DNA of 64,000 nucleotides from Mycolicibacterium litorale. GTDB taxonomy: Bacteria > Actinomycetota > Actinomycetes > Mycobacteriales > Mycobacteriaceae. How positions within the stretch are numbered: the stretch's first letter is position 1; each line of letters starts with the position of its first letter. A model generated the notes under the pieces. That model worked only from the letters and a program-made list of their open reading frames with translations. It was not told the DNA's origin and ran no database searches. Where the stretch lies: contig NZ_AP022586.1 in NCBI RefSeq assembly GCF_010731695.1, forward strand, positions 3,348,001-3,412,000, read 5' to 3'. The position numbers and the translations under genes were made by a program. Shown here piece by piece: positions 28,545-38,411 of this stretch.

Positions 28545-30386
28545 CTACCCCGAACACTGGGGCACCGACACTTTCGGTTCGACAGTGTCGATCAATGGCT
28601 GCACGGGTACACGCGCTGCGCCGGCAGAGGTCGGTTCTGAGAGCCGGAAGCTCAGCACGCCGGATTGACCGGGTGGTATGCCGAGCTGCACTTCGAAGCT
28701 CGGGTGTCCGCGTTCTGTACCACTGAAGACGGGCACTTGCTGCCCATCGACCAACGCACTGGTCAACGTGGCGCCGGTGGTCGCCACCAAACGAACGGAG
28801 GTGACCATCGCACCCCTCGGCACATCGAGAGGTATATCTGGACGAATCCCGGGTGCCGCGGCAACATACTCAGGGAGCCCAGTCTTGGGCGCCTCGTTGG
28901 ACAGCCGAATCGTGACGGTCGAGTTCCTCGTCTCGGCACTACAGCCGTCGGCGACGTACTCGATTTGCCTTCTCAAGTAGTAGTCGAGCTTGTTGCCGCC
29001 CAGGTTGTTGATGACGACACCGGCGTACGGTGCGGGGTCATCGGGAACCACGTGAGCCAAGGGGGTCTCTTCGAGCAACTCCTGCTCGGCCGGCACCGAA
29101 CTCCACACCGCTATTCGTCGTTCGCCGACCGCCTTCCCCAAGGCGTCGAGCAACTCTTGCGGCGATTCCACCCGCCCGGTGATCTTTCTGACCACTTCGC
29201 TCGCAATGTCCTGCAGGTAATTCTTGCGAGCGACCTGGTCGTTCGGGAAGCGGCTGTACGCAGTGGACTCGGTGAGTTCGACGACGTTGTCCTTGGTGAT
29301 TACCTCACCATCCGGCATCCTCACCGAGCCGACTGCCCCGAGCACGTAACTCAGCGCCACCGGGTCGAGAGCGATCACCCCGTCGACATTCATCCCGGTC
29401 CGCTCCGCCCACATCGACTTCCATATCTGAGCTGCGTAGGGGAAGTGCGAGCTCAGGTTGCTGTTACGGAAATCCGTTGTGGGATTGGTGAAGCCGTACA
29501 TTTCCGTGAACTCGCGGCCGAGGTCCACCGAAGCCGAAGCACCGTCCAGATCTCGGTTTGAGGCCAACGTGTCGACGGTCGCAGTACCGTTGTCGAACCG
29601 CAGAAGGCCGAAGCCTCCGAGTAAGCCACCGGTGCCTCGCGCCTCGGCATTCGTCTGGAAAGCCATGAAATACGTACGTGTGCCGTCCGCGCCCATCATC
29701 GAGGGCACGATGCGCGCGGCGAGCGCTGTGTTATCGAGTAAGTCTGCGACGTTGGCGGTCTGGTCCTGCAGTTGCGAACGAGCGTCACTCAGAAGCGAAA
29801 CGTACTTCGGATCCGATATGGCCTGAGCGTTCTCGTTGAGTTTGGTGGCGGCAGCGGCCAGCGTGCTCAGCTCGGGTTCGCGGTCGCGAAGCACCTGAAC
29901 GTCCACGCGGTTGCCTTGCAGTAGATGGTCCGGCGAGAGGACCGCACCAACCGTTGCCGCCGGCTGTAGGACATCGGTCGCAAGACCCACAACGACGTCG
30001 GATATCTCTTGACCCGTGGTGAATGGATCTCCTATCCATGGGACCGCCGAGGCAATGTTCCAGGGAACTGAATGCGTCGCGTCGCGCGCATGCTGGGCGT
30101 GAGAATGCGCGTCATCTGCATGTTTGGCGGCACCATCGGTGTCACCGTCTAATAGCGCATCTTTCGCCTGTTGGGCGCTGTTCCGCGCCGCCTCGAGGTT
30201 CGATTTCGCCTCGAAGGCTCGTAAAGCGAGCCAACAGCCGAATCCCACAACCAGGATCAAGACAAACAGCCCGGCGAAAATCACGTGGCGCCGCCGAAGA
30301 TGTCGCAGCATCTTCGGCCGCCCCTCTCCCTCGTCCGGTCCTACGAACTCGTCTTGCGCATCGTTGTCACCATTCACTTCACGCAT
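28545..30386 (-). CDS. DUF4012 domain membrane-anchored protein
   Basis: A 613-residue protein. A charged N-terminus is followed by one membrane helix (VIFAGLFVLILVVGFGCWLAL, about residues 35-55), a helical stretch (AARNSAQQAKDALLDGD) and then a large extracytoplasmic region. The DUF4012 core is seen in FMAFQTNAEARGTGGLLGGFGLLRFDNG and TDFRNSNLSSHFPYAAQIW, and in GVIALDPVALSYVLGAVG. DUF4012 proteins commonly occur in actinobacterial polysaccharide loci. The related LytR-CpsA-Psr ligases have other motifs, absent here. The function is not established; a role in surface assembly or attachment of the polymer is inferred from context. Confidence 0.88.
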   Translation of the reverse strand: MREVNGDNDAQDEFVGPDEGEGRPKMLRHLRRRHVIFAGLFVLILVVGFGCWLALRAFEAKSNLEAARNSAQQAKDALLDGDTDGAAKHADDAHSHAQHARDATHSVPWNIASAVPWIGDPFTTGQEISDVVVGLATDVLQPAATVGAVLSPDHLLQGNRVDVQVLRDREPELSTLAAAATKLNENAQAISDPKYVSLLSDARSQLQDQTANVADLLDNTALAARIVPSMMGADGTRTYFMAFQTNAEARGTGGLLGGFGLLRFDNGTATVDTLASNRDLDGASASVDLGREFTEMYGFTNPTTDFRNSNLSSHFPYAAQIWKSMWAERTGMNVDGVIALDPVALSYVLGAVGSVRMPDGEVITKDNVVELTESTAYSRFPNDQVARKNYLQDIASEVVRKITGRVESPQELLDALGKAVGERRIAVWSSVPAEQELLEETPLAHVVPDDPAPYAGVVINNLGGNKLDYYLRRQIEYVADGCSAETRNSTVTIRLSNEAPKTGLPEYVAAAPGIRPDIPLDVPRGAMVTSVRLVATTGATLTSALVDGQQVPVFSGTERGHPSFEVQLGIPPGQSGVLSFRLSEPTSAGAARVPVQPLIDTVEPKVSVPQCSG

Positions 30387-30463
30387 GGACGACCAACGCG
30401 CGAGTACGTGAAATCAATGATGACTCGCGTTCATTTGAAACTCTGATTTGCATAACCGCCAGC

Positions 30464-30499
30464 TCTGGTGCGGTTCACCTGAAGGCGAACCGCACCAGA
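30464..30499 (-). terminator. 13-bp hairpin downstream of the small secreted protein gene
   Basis: Bases 30464-30476 pair perfectly with 30487-30499 around a 10-base loop. It follows the stop of the gene at 30521-30892 (minus strand) and precedes the DUF4012 gene, so it is a likely terminator. Confidence 0.7.
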
Positions 30500-30520
30500 A
30501 TTGTCGCTAAGAGCAGCTGT

Positions 30521-30892
30521 TTAGCCGCGGCCCGTGGAGTAGGGCCCGATCTGGAAGAAGCGTTGAACGGCGGTGATGACCGCTTGCGCAACGGCGACGA
30601 ACGGCGCAATGATCGCTCCGGTAACCGCAAAGACCAACGCGCCGAACCGCTCAATGATGGTGCGGCCGTTCTCCAACCAACCAGGCGCTCCGGGCTGCTC
30701 AGCGATGTTCATGACCGGGCTCAGCGGCGCCTCGATCAGGAGCTGCGTCACTGGCGCGAGAGGCGCAGGCACGGTCGGCTCAGCATTGGCAACTACTGCC
30801 GGAAATGCAGCAGCCGCAGCGACCGCGCATGCGGCGGTACCGACCTGCAGTCGAGTAACTCCCCCACGAAAATGTGTCGCCATAGTCGACAT
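30521..30892 (-). CDS. Small secreted alanine-rich protein of unknown function
   Basis: A product of about 123 residues. ATG 30892 lies just after a GGGGGG run; ATG 30883 three codons later is also possible with better spacing. The N-terminus (TRLQVGTAACAVAAAAAFPAVVANA) is a signal peptide with a likely cleavage site after ANA. The mature protein has a proline-rich start (TVPAPLAPVTQLL), a central NGRTIIERFGALVF segment and a hydrophobic AVTGAIIAPFVAVAQAVITAV stretch. I do not recognise a family. Its place beside DUF4012 and at the end of the locus suggests a surface role. Confidence 0.75.
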   Translation of the reverse strand: MSTMATHFRGGVTRLQVGTAACAVAAAAAFPAVVANAEPTVPAPLAPVTQLLIEAPLSPVMNIAEQPGAPGWLENGRTIIERFGALVFAVTGAIIAPFVAVAQAVITAVQRFFQIGPYSTGRG

Positions 30893-31555
30893 GTCCCCCC
30901 CTGTTTGTTGAAACGACTTTAGTGAGCAAAGTTTCTCAGACGCTAGTGGCCGTGTCAACACGAACGCGCTGTTCACCCTCAGTGCCGTTATCCCCACCAC
31001 TGAATGCAACAACGCACCATTCGCTGCGGCCAAAACAACCGACGATCGCTTTACATCGGTGCGCTGCTGACATTCCGTGTCTAGGCAGGTCAAGCGTTGC
31101 GACATGCGCATGACTATGTCGAGTAACGCGTAAGAAACAATAAAATTCGCCGTCCTTCCTGGGCGTTCCCGCAACTGACGGCAACATCGGCCCCGAACCC
31201 CGCCTGGGCTACGAGTTTGCCAAAATTGCGTAGCAATGCGCGGGTCTGAGGCAAACGATCCAGCCAATAGCTACCCACCCTGACAAACCCACTTGTGCGA
31301 TCGCCGGTCACAGCGGTTGGCCCCTGGTGGACGGACTGCTCCTCGCGGGATGCGACACAGAAATATGACCATCTATCGGGTGGACGAGTCTGCACTGCGG
31401 ATGACCGGATCCGTTGCCGAGATTCTCGCGCCGAGACGCCAGTGCGACCGTATGACCGAGCCGCCGCGCGGCATCTCACTCGGGGCGAGCAGCCGAAACT
31501 CGCGGGGATCTGCGATTTTCAGGCACAGCTTATTTGCTACCGCTACTGTGGCGAC
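30893..31555. other. Intergenic region at the right end of the exopolysaccharide locus
   Basis: About 660 bases between the small secreted protein gene (-) and the tiny Cys-rich gene (+). Overlapping small frames have no support. It should hold promoters for both genes; I recognised no operator or RNA gene. Confidence 0.4.
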
Positions 31556-31744
31556 ATGGACGGTCCACAGGCGTACCTGGTCTCTTCCTGGCTTAACAAC
31601 CAGGCTCAGTGCCAGTGCGGCTATCAAGGCAAACGGCGCTGGTTTCGCGGTAATGCCGTCATCGATGTCATCGAGCACTGCCAGCTGACCAAGCACAAGC
31701 CAGTCGGCCTACCCGCCCTGAAACAGCAGATGCAGGCGCTCTGA
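31556..31744 (+). CDS. Tiny Cys/His-containing protein
   Basis: A 62-residue product, MDGPQAYLVSSWLNNQAQ followed by CQCGYQGKRRWFRGNAVID and HCQLTKHKPVGLP. The frame is open further upstream but the sequence becomes arginine-rich and non-coding in look, so I placed the start at ATG 31556. Three cysteines and two histidines (CxC ... HC ... H) could bind zinc, giving a compact basic fold. The ribosome-binding site is weak (GGCGAC). I recall nothing specific about its function. The amino-acid composition argues that it is real. Confidence 0.6.
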   Translation: MDGPQAYLVSSWLNNQAQCQCGYQGKRRWFRGNAVIDVIEHCQLTKHKPVGLPALKQQMQAL

Positions 31745-31817
31745 CGACGATGCTCACCGACGTCGATCAGGCGCCGGACAGGAATTCTGCACCGGCCAGC
31801 CGCAGCACTTCCGTCGC

Positions 31818-33212
31818 TTAGAAATCGTTCGGCCCGCTCCCGCGCTGCCCGGAGCTCCCCGGTTCGCCAGGCGTGCCATCAATGCCGTCTGCGCCGTTGT
31901 CGCCAGCCGCGCCGGATGCTCCGCCCAACCCGCTCGCACCTCCCGCGCCACCGGCACCGCCGGTTCCCCGAGTGCCCCCGGCGCCACCTTGGCCCCCGTG
32001 ACCGCCTTCGCCCCCCACACCATCGTTCAGCGCGTCAGACCCGTTGCCCCCATTGCCGCCGTTGCCGCCGCGGTCGCCGTCACCGCCATTGCCACCGGCA
32101 CCGCCGATGCCGCCCGCACCACCGCGCCCACCGAAGAGTCCGCCACGGCCCCCGGCGCCGCCTGCGCCACCGGCCTGCCCGTTGGTGCCTGCGGCACCGT
32201 TGCCGCCGTCGCCACCTCGTCCGCCGTCTCCGCCGGCGCCCTGGACTCCTTGTTCAGGGGACGGGAATTCCTGTGACGCAACGGCGAATCCCCCGTTGCC
32301 TCCATTGCCACCGTCTGCGCCAGTTCCCCCATTGCCGCCATCGCCGCCGTTGCCCCCGTAGGCCTCCGGCATTCCGGTGGCGTCGATGCTGAACGCGTCG
32401 CCACCGGCACCGCCGTCTCCACCTCGGCCGCCCGGAGCCCCGTCGCCTCCCCGACCGCCGTTACCTCCGATGGCGACACCGCCGGGTGGAGTGACTTCCG
32501 GCTGCCCATTGACGTCCTGGACGCCGCTGTAGACGGTTTGTCCGCCCCCACCGGAGCCGCCGGCCTGGCCGGTTATGGCACCCGAAGCACCGGGCCCACC
32601 TGACGTGCCCGCCTGGTTCCCGGGACCTGACCTCTGCGGAGATGACGTACCGGAAGCGGCTGGCGTACCGCTGGATTCGGGATTGACGCCATCGACTCCG
32701 CTGGTTCCGGCCGCCCCGTTGCCGCCATCGCCACCGGCACCGAAGAGCAAGCCGCCATTGCCGCCCGCCCCGCCGGCCTGGCCGGCGTTCAGGCCGTCAC
32801 CGCCGCGTCCACCGTTGCCGAAAAGGAAGGCGTCGCCGCCCTTTCCTCCGTTCGCGCCGTTGCCGCCGTTACCCCACAGCAGTCCCCCGTTGCCGCCATC
32901 GCATGCGGTCCCCGTGCAGTCGGCGGCGGCATCCATCCCGTCGCCGATCAGGCCGAGAAACGGACCGGTGTACGAGACCGTGACTCCCACCCGTGGCGCA
33001 TCTGCCGAACCGTTGCCGCAGTCGGTCGTCAGTTGCGAGCACGCGGGTCCGAAGACACTAGACCCGCTTCCGATGGACTCCGAGGTGTCCGAGAACGACG
33101 GCGCCGCCAAGGCGACCGCGACCGGTCCGCCAGCGAGCAGGCCGCCCGCGACGATCGCTCCACTGACCGCGCGATTATTGCTACGTGTTGAACGCTTGTT
33201 GTGCCGACCCAC
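31818..33212 (-). CDS. Secreted glycine-rich PGRS-like protein without PE domain
   Basis: A 464-residue protein from GTG 33212, which follows a GGGGGG run. Residues 15-38 are a signal peptide (SGAIVAGGLLAGGPVAVALAAPSF). A short unique region with four cysteines (CSQLTTDC, DCTGTACDGG) follows. From about residue 100 to the end the sequence is almost entirely GGxGGx repeats with Asn, Asp and Ala (GGNGGLLWGNGGNG, GGDGGNGAAG), the signature of PE_PGRS C-termini, predicted to form glycine-rich polyPro-II sheets. No PE module precedes it. The repeats have high GC, unlike the EPS genes. The function is unknown. Confidence 0.85.
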   Translation of the reverse strand: MGRHNKRSTRSNNRAVSGAIVAGGLLAGGPVAVALAAPSFSDTSESIGSGSSVFGPACSQLTTDCGNGSADAPRVGVTVSYTGPFLGLIGDGMDAAADCTGTACDGGNGGLLWGNGGNGANGGKGGDAFLFGNGGRGGDGLNAGQAGGAGGNGGLLFGAGGDGGNGAAGTSGVDGVNPESSGTPAASGTSSPQRSGPGNQAGTSGGPGASGAITGQAGGSGGGGQTVYSGVQDVNGQPEVTPPGGVAIGGNGGRGGDGAPGGRGGDGGAGGDAFSIDATGMPEAYGGNGGDGGNGGTGADGGNGGNGGFAVASQEFPSPEQGVQGAGGDGGRGGDGGNGAAGTNGQAGGAGGAGGRGGLFGGRGGAGGIGGAGGNGGDGDRGGNGGNGGNGSDALNDGVGGEGGHGGQGGAGGTRGTGGAGGAGGASGLGGASGAAGDNGADGIDGTPGEPGSSGQRGSGPNDF

Positions 33213-33524
33213 GACGTGACCCCCCCCGATCAATTGACTGCGGCTACATAGCAGGGAGCGCCCAGAATCCACACAAGTGGTGGCTGGCCTTTTTGTTGAT
33301 GACGGAACCGCGCATCGTGTGAACCATCGCAAGTACCCGCACAGCAGTGATCACTGCTTCTCCCCCCGAAGAACGGCGGCATAGTGACGCCGTCGCCGAA
33401 GTATTGCACGCGCGGGCACGCTCATCGCCGCATTGGCCTGACCGTTGACCGTTCCTTTGCGTGTGCAAGTATCTGTGCCGGCCTGCGAGACCTCAGGGCC
33501 TTCGCCAAATCGACTGCCCCACAA
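33213..33524. other. Intergenic region upstream of the PGRS-like gene
   Basis: About 312 bases between the PGRS-like gene and the rplA terminator. Small frames on both strands have no support. The PGRS promoter should lie here. Confidence 0.4.
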
Positions 33525-33564
33525 CGCAAGAACCCCCGCACCCAAAGGTGCGGGGGTTCTTGCG
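33525..33564 (-). terminator. 18-bp hairpin after rplA
   Basis: Bases 33525-33542 pair with 33547-33564 around a 4-base loop. It lies just downstream of the rplA stop on the minus strand and is a strong intrinsic-type terminator for the ribosomal operon. Confidence 0.85.
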
Positions 33565-33576
33565 GTTTCAGAGAAC

Positions 33577-34284
33577 TCAGGCCTCGGCGAAGTTCCGGGT
33601 CACCTGCGGGTCGACCGGGATGCCCGGACCCGTCGTCGTCGACACGACGATCTTCTTCAGGTAGCGGCCCTTCGACGCCGACGGCTTGGCCCGCAGGATC
33701 TCGTCGAGCGCGGCACCGTAATTCTCGGCCAGCTTCTTCTCGTCGAAGGAAGCCTTGCCGATCACAATGTGCAGGTTGGCCTGCTTGTCCACGCGGAAGT
33801 TGATCTTGCCGCCCTTGATGTCCTGCACAGCCTTGGCCACATCGGCGGTCACCGTGCCGGTCTTCGGGTTCGGCATCAGGCCACGGGGGCCCAGGATGCG
33901 CGCGATGCGTCCGACCTTGGCCATCTGATCCGGCGTCGCGATCGCTGCGTCGAAGTCGAGCATGCCGCCCTGGATCTGCTCGATCAGGTCGTCGCTGCCG
34001 ACGATGTCGGCACCCGCGGCCGCGGCCTGCTCGGCCTTGTCACCCACGGCGAACACCGCGACGCGCGCGGTCTTGCCGGTGCCGTGCGGCAGGTTCACGG
34101 TGCCGCGCACCATCTGATCGGCCTTACGCGGGTCGACGCCCAGGCGGATAGCGACCTCGACGGTGGCGTCCTGCTTCTTCGACGACGTCTCCTTGGCCAG
34201 CTTCGCGGCCTCGAGCGGCGTGTAGAGCCGGGTCTTGTCCACCTTCTCGGCGGCTTCGCGGTATGCCTTGCTGTCCTTGCTCAT
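33577..34284 (-). CDS. rplA: 50S ribosomal protein L1
   Basis: A 235-residue protein from ATG 34284 ([23 protein letters not shown]). It shows the L1 signature [17 protein letters not shown] and [23 protein letters not shown]1 binds 23S rRNA at the E-site stalk and can repress its own operon in other bacteria. The gene is the last of the run secE-nusG-rplK-rplA and is followed by a clear hairpin. The frame continues open upstream through rplK, but the L1 start is unambiguous. Confidence 0.98.
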   Translation of the reverse strand: MSKDSKAYREAAEKVDKTRLYTPLEAAKLAKETSSKKQDATVEVAIRLGVDPRKADQMVRGTVNLPHGTGKTARVAVFAVGDKAEQAAAAGADIVGSDDLIEQIQGGMLDFDAAIATPDQMAKVGRIARILGPRGLMPNPKTGTVTADVAKAVQDIKGGKINFRVDKQANLHIVIGKASFDEKKLAENYGAALDEILRAKPSASKGRYLKKIVVSTTTGPGIPVDPQVTRNFAEA

Positions 34285-34358
34285 TGATCTTCCAATCGTG
34301 TGTGTTGGAGTCGTGGTGCGGGCCGATGCCAGCCCTCCCACGGGGACGGTCGAAACTG

Positions 34359-34787
34359 CTATTCGACGGTGATCCCCATCGACCGGGCGGTGCCGGCGAT
34401 GATCTTGGCGGCCTGATCGATGTCGTTGGCGTTCAGGTCCGACTTCTTGGTCTCGGCGATCTCGCGCACCTGATCCCAGGTCACCTTGGCGACCTTGGTC
34501 TTGTGCGGCTCTCCGGAACCCTTCTGCACACCGGCAGCCTTCAGCAGCAGTTTGGCTGCCGGCGGCGTCTTGAGCGCAAAGGTGAAGCTGCGGTCCTCGT
34601 AGACGGTGATCTCCACGGGGATGACGTTGCCGCGCTGCGACTCGGTCGCGGCGTTGTACGCCTTGCAGAACTCCATGATGTTGACGCCGTGCTGACCGAG
34701 CGCCGGACCCACGGGCGGGGCGGGGTTGGCCTGCCCGGCCTGGATCTGCAGCTTGATCAGCCCGGTGACCTTCTTCTTCGGGGCCAT
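34359..34787 (-). CDS. rplK: 50S ribosomal protein L11
   Basis: A 142-residue protein from ATG 34787: [37 protein letters not shown] (given in part) with [14 protein letters not shown] and ARSMGITVE at the end, all hallmarks of L11. L11 forms the GTPase-associated stalk base with 23S rRNA. It sits between nusG and rplA with short gaps (36 and 74 bases). Confidence 0.98.
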   Translation of the reverse strand: MAPKKKVTGLIKLQIQAGQANPAPPVGPALGQHGVNIMEFCKAYNAATESQRGNVIPVEITVYEDRSFTFALKTPPAAKLLLKAAGVQKGSGEPHKTKVAKVTWDQVREIAETKKSDLNANDIDQAAKIIAGTARSMGITVE

Positions 34788-34823
34788 GCTGTTGTTTGTT
34801 CCTTCTCTTTTCTGGGGCTTGCG

Positions 34824-35651
<828 letters not shown>

Positions 35652-35669
35652 TTACTGGCCGATCCTCGG

Positions 35670-36116
35670 CTATTCGCCGAACACCAGTCCGACCAGTCGG
35701 GCCAGGCCATAGTCGAACCCGGCGATCAGCGTCACCATGAAGGCGAGGAAGACCAGCACCACGGTGGTGTAGCTGACCATCTGCTTGCGGTTCGGCCAGA
35801 TGACCTTGCGCAGCTCGGCGACGACCTGCTTGATGTAGTTGACGACGAAGAGGAACGGGTTCGGGTAGCGACCCGGCTCCTTCTTCGCGGTCTTCTTCTT
35901 GGCCTTGCCGGAGCCGTTCTCGGTGCCCGCGCTCTCGGTCAGCTCGACGGCGTCTGATTCGGCGTCGGTCTCGACGGCCGCACGCCGCGTCCGCTTGCCG
36001 GTGGGACGCAGCGGCCGGGTCACCACAGCGGTCTGACCGCGGGTGTCTTCGACGCCGTCGGTCTCCGCGTCGTTGCCGGTGCCTGCGGAGCCGGCACTGT
36101 CGCGCTCGTCGCTCAC
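35670..36116 (-). CDS. secE: Preprotein translocase subunit SecE
   Basis: A 148-residue protein. The first 80 or so residues are a charged extension; the conserved SecE core is [30 protein letters not shown], ending in one membrane helix (about residues 112-135). It stabilises SecY in the translocon. Start ATG 36116; tRNA-Trp lies 80 bases upstream in the same direction, as in M. tuberculosis. Confidence 0.96.
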   Translation of the reverse strand: MSDERDSAGSAGTGNDAETDGVEDTRGQTAVVTRPLRPTGKRTRRAAVETDAESDAVELTESAGTENGSGKAKKKTAKKEPGRYPNPFLFVVNYIKQVVAELRKVIWPNRKQMVSYTTVVLVFLAFMVTLIAGFDYGLARLVGLVFGE

Positions 36117-36198
36117 CGCATGCCTTTCGTCTCAGGTTCCTGTGGACTGTTCGTTGTCATCACTGTCCAGTGTCCACACTTGTCCAGTATTCAGTTGG

Positions 36199-36271
<73 letters not shown>

Positions 36272-36325
36272 TCAGCGACGACATTGCTGGCACCGTCATC
36301 ACCGTGTACGGGGCTCACACAATTC

Positions 36326-36356
36326 GCGCGCTTCCAGACTTCGGTCGGAAGCGCGC
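36326..36356 (-). terminator. 10-bp hairpin after hadC
   Basis: GCGCGCTTCC (36326-36335) pairs with GGAAGCGCGC (36347-36356) around an 11-base loop, between the hadC stop and tRNA-Trp. A likely terminator for the hadABC transcript on the minus strand. Confidence 0.65.
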
Positions 36357-36427
36357 TGTAATGGGAAAACCCCGGTCACCGAGTTTAGCGCGCAGCCTGT
36401 CGGACTTCCTAATCCGCTGCCCAGCGA

Positions 36428-36937
36428 CTACTCGCCGGCGGCCTTGCGGACCACCTGACCCGTCTCCGGATCCCACCTCACCGAGATCGAGTTGTCACCC
36501 TCGTGCCCCATCAGCGTGGTGAACGACTCCATCACCACCATGTCGTGCTGATCGACCAGCACGTTGCGGGTGGTGACGATATCGGCGCCGAAACGCTCGT
36601 CGACCGTCTCGATGTGCATCGTCCCGGTCAGCGCGTCGCCCTCCTTGATCGGACGGTGGAACAGGAACTTCTGGTCCACCTGGACGATCTGCATGGTCTC
36701 CATGCCGATGTCGACGTTCTGGAAGAAGTGGTTCTGGATCATGACGGCGAAGATCGACATGAACGTCGGCGGCGCGATCAGTGCATCGTGGCCGAGCTCC
36801 TTGGCCGCGTCCTCGTCGTGCGACGCCGGATCGGTGACCTTCACGGACTTGGCGAACTGCCGGATCTGTTCACGCCCGACCACGAAGGTGTCGGGGTACT
36901 TCCAGACCATGCCGCGGATGTCGGTTTTGAGTGCCAT
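36428..36937 (-). CDS. hadC: (3R)-hydroxyacyl-ACP dehydratase subunit HadC
   Basis: A 169-residue MaoC-like hot-dog-fold protein from ATG 36937 (MALKTDIRGMVWKYPDTFVVGREQIRQFAKSV, abridged). It is the partner subunit of HadB in the HadBC dehydratase of the mycobacterial FAS-II system, which dehydrates long-chain 3-hydroxyacyl-AcpM during mycolic acid elongation. It closely resembles HadA, lacks the catalytic Asp-His pair of HadB, and provides the long-chain channel. The ribosome-binding site is GGGAC-like (GAGGGACTCTC), and 14 bases separate it from hadB. Confidence 0.95.
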   Translation of the reverse strand: MALKTDIRGMVWKYPDTFVVGREQIRQFAKSVKVTDPASHDEDAAKELGHDALIAPPTFMSIFAVMIQNHFFQNVDIGMETMQIVQVDQKFLFHRPIKEGDALTGTMHIETVDERFGADIVTTRNVLVDQHDMVVMESFTTLMGHEGDNSISVRWDPETGQVVRKAAGE

Positions 36938-36951
36938 GTGAGAGTCCCTCG

Positions 36952-37380
36952 CTACGCCAGTGTCGCAACCGCGACGGCACGGCCGAAGATCTTCTTGCCG
37001 CCGGCCGTGGCCGACAGAGCGATCGTCACTGTCTTGGTCTCCGGGTCGGCGGACTTCACCCGGCCGTTGAACACGATCTCGGCGCCCTTGCCGTCGTTGG
37101 GCACCGGCACGACGGCGGTGAACCGCACGTTGTACTCCTTGACCGCGGCCGGGTCGCCCACCCACGAGGTGATGTAGCCGCCGCCGAGACCCATCGTCAA
37201 CATGCCGTGCGCGATGGCCGTGTCGAGCCCGACCTGCTTGGCGATCTCGTCGTCCCAGTGGATGGGGTTGAGGTCGCCGGAGACGCCGGCGTAGTTGACG
37301 AGGTCCTGACGGGTCAGGGTGATCACCTTCTCGGGAAGCTGATCGCCGACCTTGACCGAATCGAACTCACGCAGTGCCAT
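36952..37380 (-). CDS. hadB: (3R)-hydroxyacyl-ACP dehydratase catalytic subunit HadB
   Basis: A 142-residue protein from ATG 37380 (MALREFDSVKVGDQLPEKV). It carries the hydratase-2 motif YAGVSGDLNPIHWDDEIAKQ with the catalytic Asp and His (D of GDLNPIH and the H), shared by HadAB and HadBC dehydratases of FAS-II. The start lies inside the end of hadA (14-base overlap). The length matches HadB of M. tuberculosis. Confidence 0.96.
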   Translation of the reverse strand: MALREFDSVKVGDQLPEKVITLTRQDLVNYAGVSGDLNPIHWDDEIAKQVGLDTAIAHGMLTMGLGGGYITSWVGDPAAVKEYNVRFTAVVPVPNDGKGAEIVFNGRVKSADPETKTVTIALSATAGGKKIFGRAVAVATLA

Positions 37381-37846
37381 TGCTGAAGCCACTCTCTCCG
37401 TCTTCGTCGCTACGCCCCGCGAGGGTGGTGTAGCACTCCTGTACGACCTCACCCTTGTCGTTGGTGATGACGTTCCTCGTCGTGATGATGTCGGTGCCGT
37501 GTGCCTTGCGGATCGAGTCGATGTACACGTCGCAGTGCAGCGTGTCCCCCGCCTGGATCGGCCTGATGAGCTTCAGCGTCTGATCGACCTGCACGATCTG
37601 CGCATCGCTGATCGCGATGTTGTTGGCGTGGAACATCGCCAACTGCGCCTGATAACCGAAGATCGAGATGAACGTCAGCGGCGCGAGCAGCCCGTCGTAG
37701 CCGAGTTCGGCCGCGGCAGCGTCGTCGAAGAACGCCGCGTCGTCGTTCTTGACGGCAACGGCGTACTCGCGGATCTTCTCGCGGCCGACGACGTAGTGGT
37801 CGGGATGGCGGTAATGCGTCCCGACGTAATCGTCCAGGAAAGACAC
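37367..37846 (-). CDS. hadA: (3R)-hydroxyacyl-ACP dehydratase subunit HadA
   Basis: A 159-residue hot-dog protein from GTG 37846 (MSFLDDYVGTHYRHPDHYVVGREKIREYA, abridged). It pairs with HadB to form the HadAB dehydratase acting early in mycolate elongation, and is a target of thiacetazone and isoxyl in M. tuberculosis. Segments DGLLAPLTFISIFGYQ and AGDTLHCDVYIDSI match the family. The end overlaps hadB, so the three genes are one operon behind rpmG. Confidence 0.95.
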   Translation of the reverse strand: MSFLDDYVGTHYRHPDHYVVGREKIREYAVAVKNDDAAFFDDAAAAELGYDGLLAPLTFISIFGYQAQLAMFHANNIAISDAQIVQVDQTLKLIRPIQAGDTLHCDVYIDSIRKAHGTDIITTRNVITNDKGEVVQECYTTLAGRSDEDGESGFSNGTA

Positions 37847-37897
37847 GAGTGTTGAACCTACCTAGTCAGCCGAGGCGATCGCCAACGGGCCGACCGA

Positions 37898-38065
37898 TCA
37901 GCGCGACTCCTTGTGCGCACGGTGCACACCGCAGTTCGGGCAGAACTTCTTCAGTTCCAGCCGGTCAGGGTCGTTACGGCGGTTCTTCTTCGTGATGTAG
38001 TTACGGTGCTTGCACACCTCGCAGGCCAAAGTGATCTTCGGCCGGACGTCGGTACTGGAGGCCAC
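37898..38065 (-). CDS. rpmG: 50S ribosomal protein L33
   Basis: A 55-residue protein starting at GTG 38065 behind AGAGGG. It contains two CxxC pairs ([10 protein letters not shown] and [10 protein letters not shown]) for zinc, so it is the zinc-containing L33 form. The core [17 protein letters not shown] is typical. It precedes hadA by 51 bases and follows the two tRNAs, as in M. tuberculosis rpmG2. Confidence 0.95.
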   Translation of the reverse strand: MASSTDVRPKITLACEVCKHRNYITKKNRRNDPDRLELKKFCPNCGVHRAHKESR

Positions 38066-38114
38066 GTCAGCTGCCCTCTTTCACAGATCTTCGTTGTTGC
38101 ACGTACTTGCTCTG

Positions 38115-38188
38115 TAGCGGTGGGGGGGCTCGATCCCCCGACCTCACGATTATGAGTCGTGCGCTCTAACCAGCTGAGCTACACCGCC
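38115..38188 (-). tRNA. metT: tRNA-Met (CAT anticodon, elongator type)
   Basis: The minus strand starts GGCGGTGTAGCTCAGCTGG; the anticodon loop CTCATAA carries CAT; the T-arm is GGGGGATCGAGCCCCC. The acceptor closes with one G-U pair. CCA is not encoded. Confidence 0.95.
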
Positions 38189-38218
38189 ATCCGGCGCCGC
38201 CGCTCGGGCGATCCACCG

Positions 38219-38291
38219 AGCCCCCTAACGGAATCGAACCGTTGACCTTTTCCTTACCATGGAAACGCTCTGCCGACTGAGCTAAGGGGGC
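38219..38291 (-). tRNA. thrT: tRNA-Thr (GGT anticodon)
   Basis: Acceptor GCCCCCT/AGGGGGC, D-arm GCTCAGTCGGCAGAGC, anticodon loop ATGGTAA with GGT, T-loop TTCGATT. CCA is not encoded. About 30 bases upstream of tRNA-Met on the same strand. Confidence 0.95.
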
Positions 38292-38411
38292 CTGACCCTC
38301 GACGGCGGACAACGCCGTGCCGTGGGCCTTAAAGAGAGTACAGTCTGGCCCGCTTGGGCGCCAAACCGCTGGTCATTGCGACCATCAGCGGGCCAGTCCG
38401 CACTCCCCCGG

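Noticed and set aside
31989..32571. Repeated GC-rich sequence considered as a CRISPR array or tandem repeat element
   Set aside because: Repeats are irregular GGxGGx codons of the PGRS-like coding sequence, without conserved spacers of constant length.
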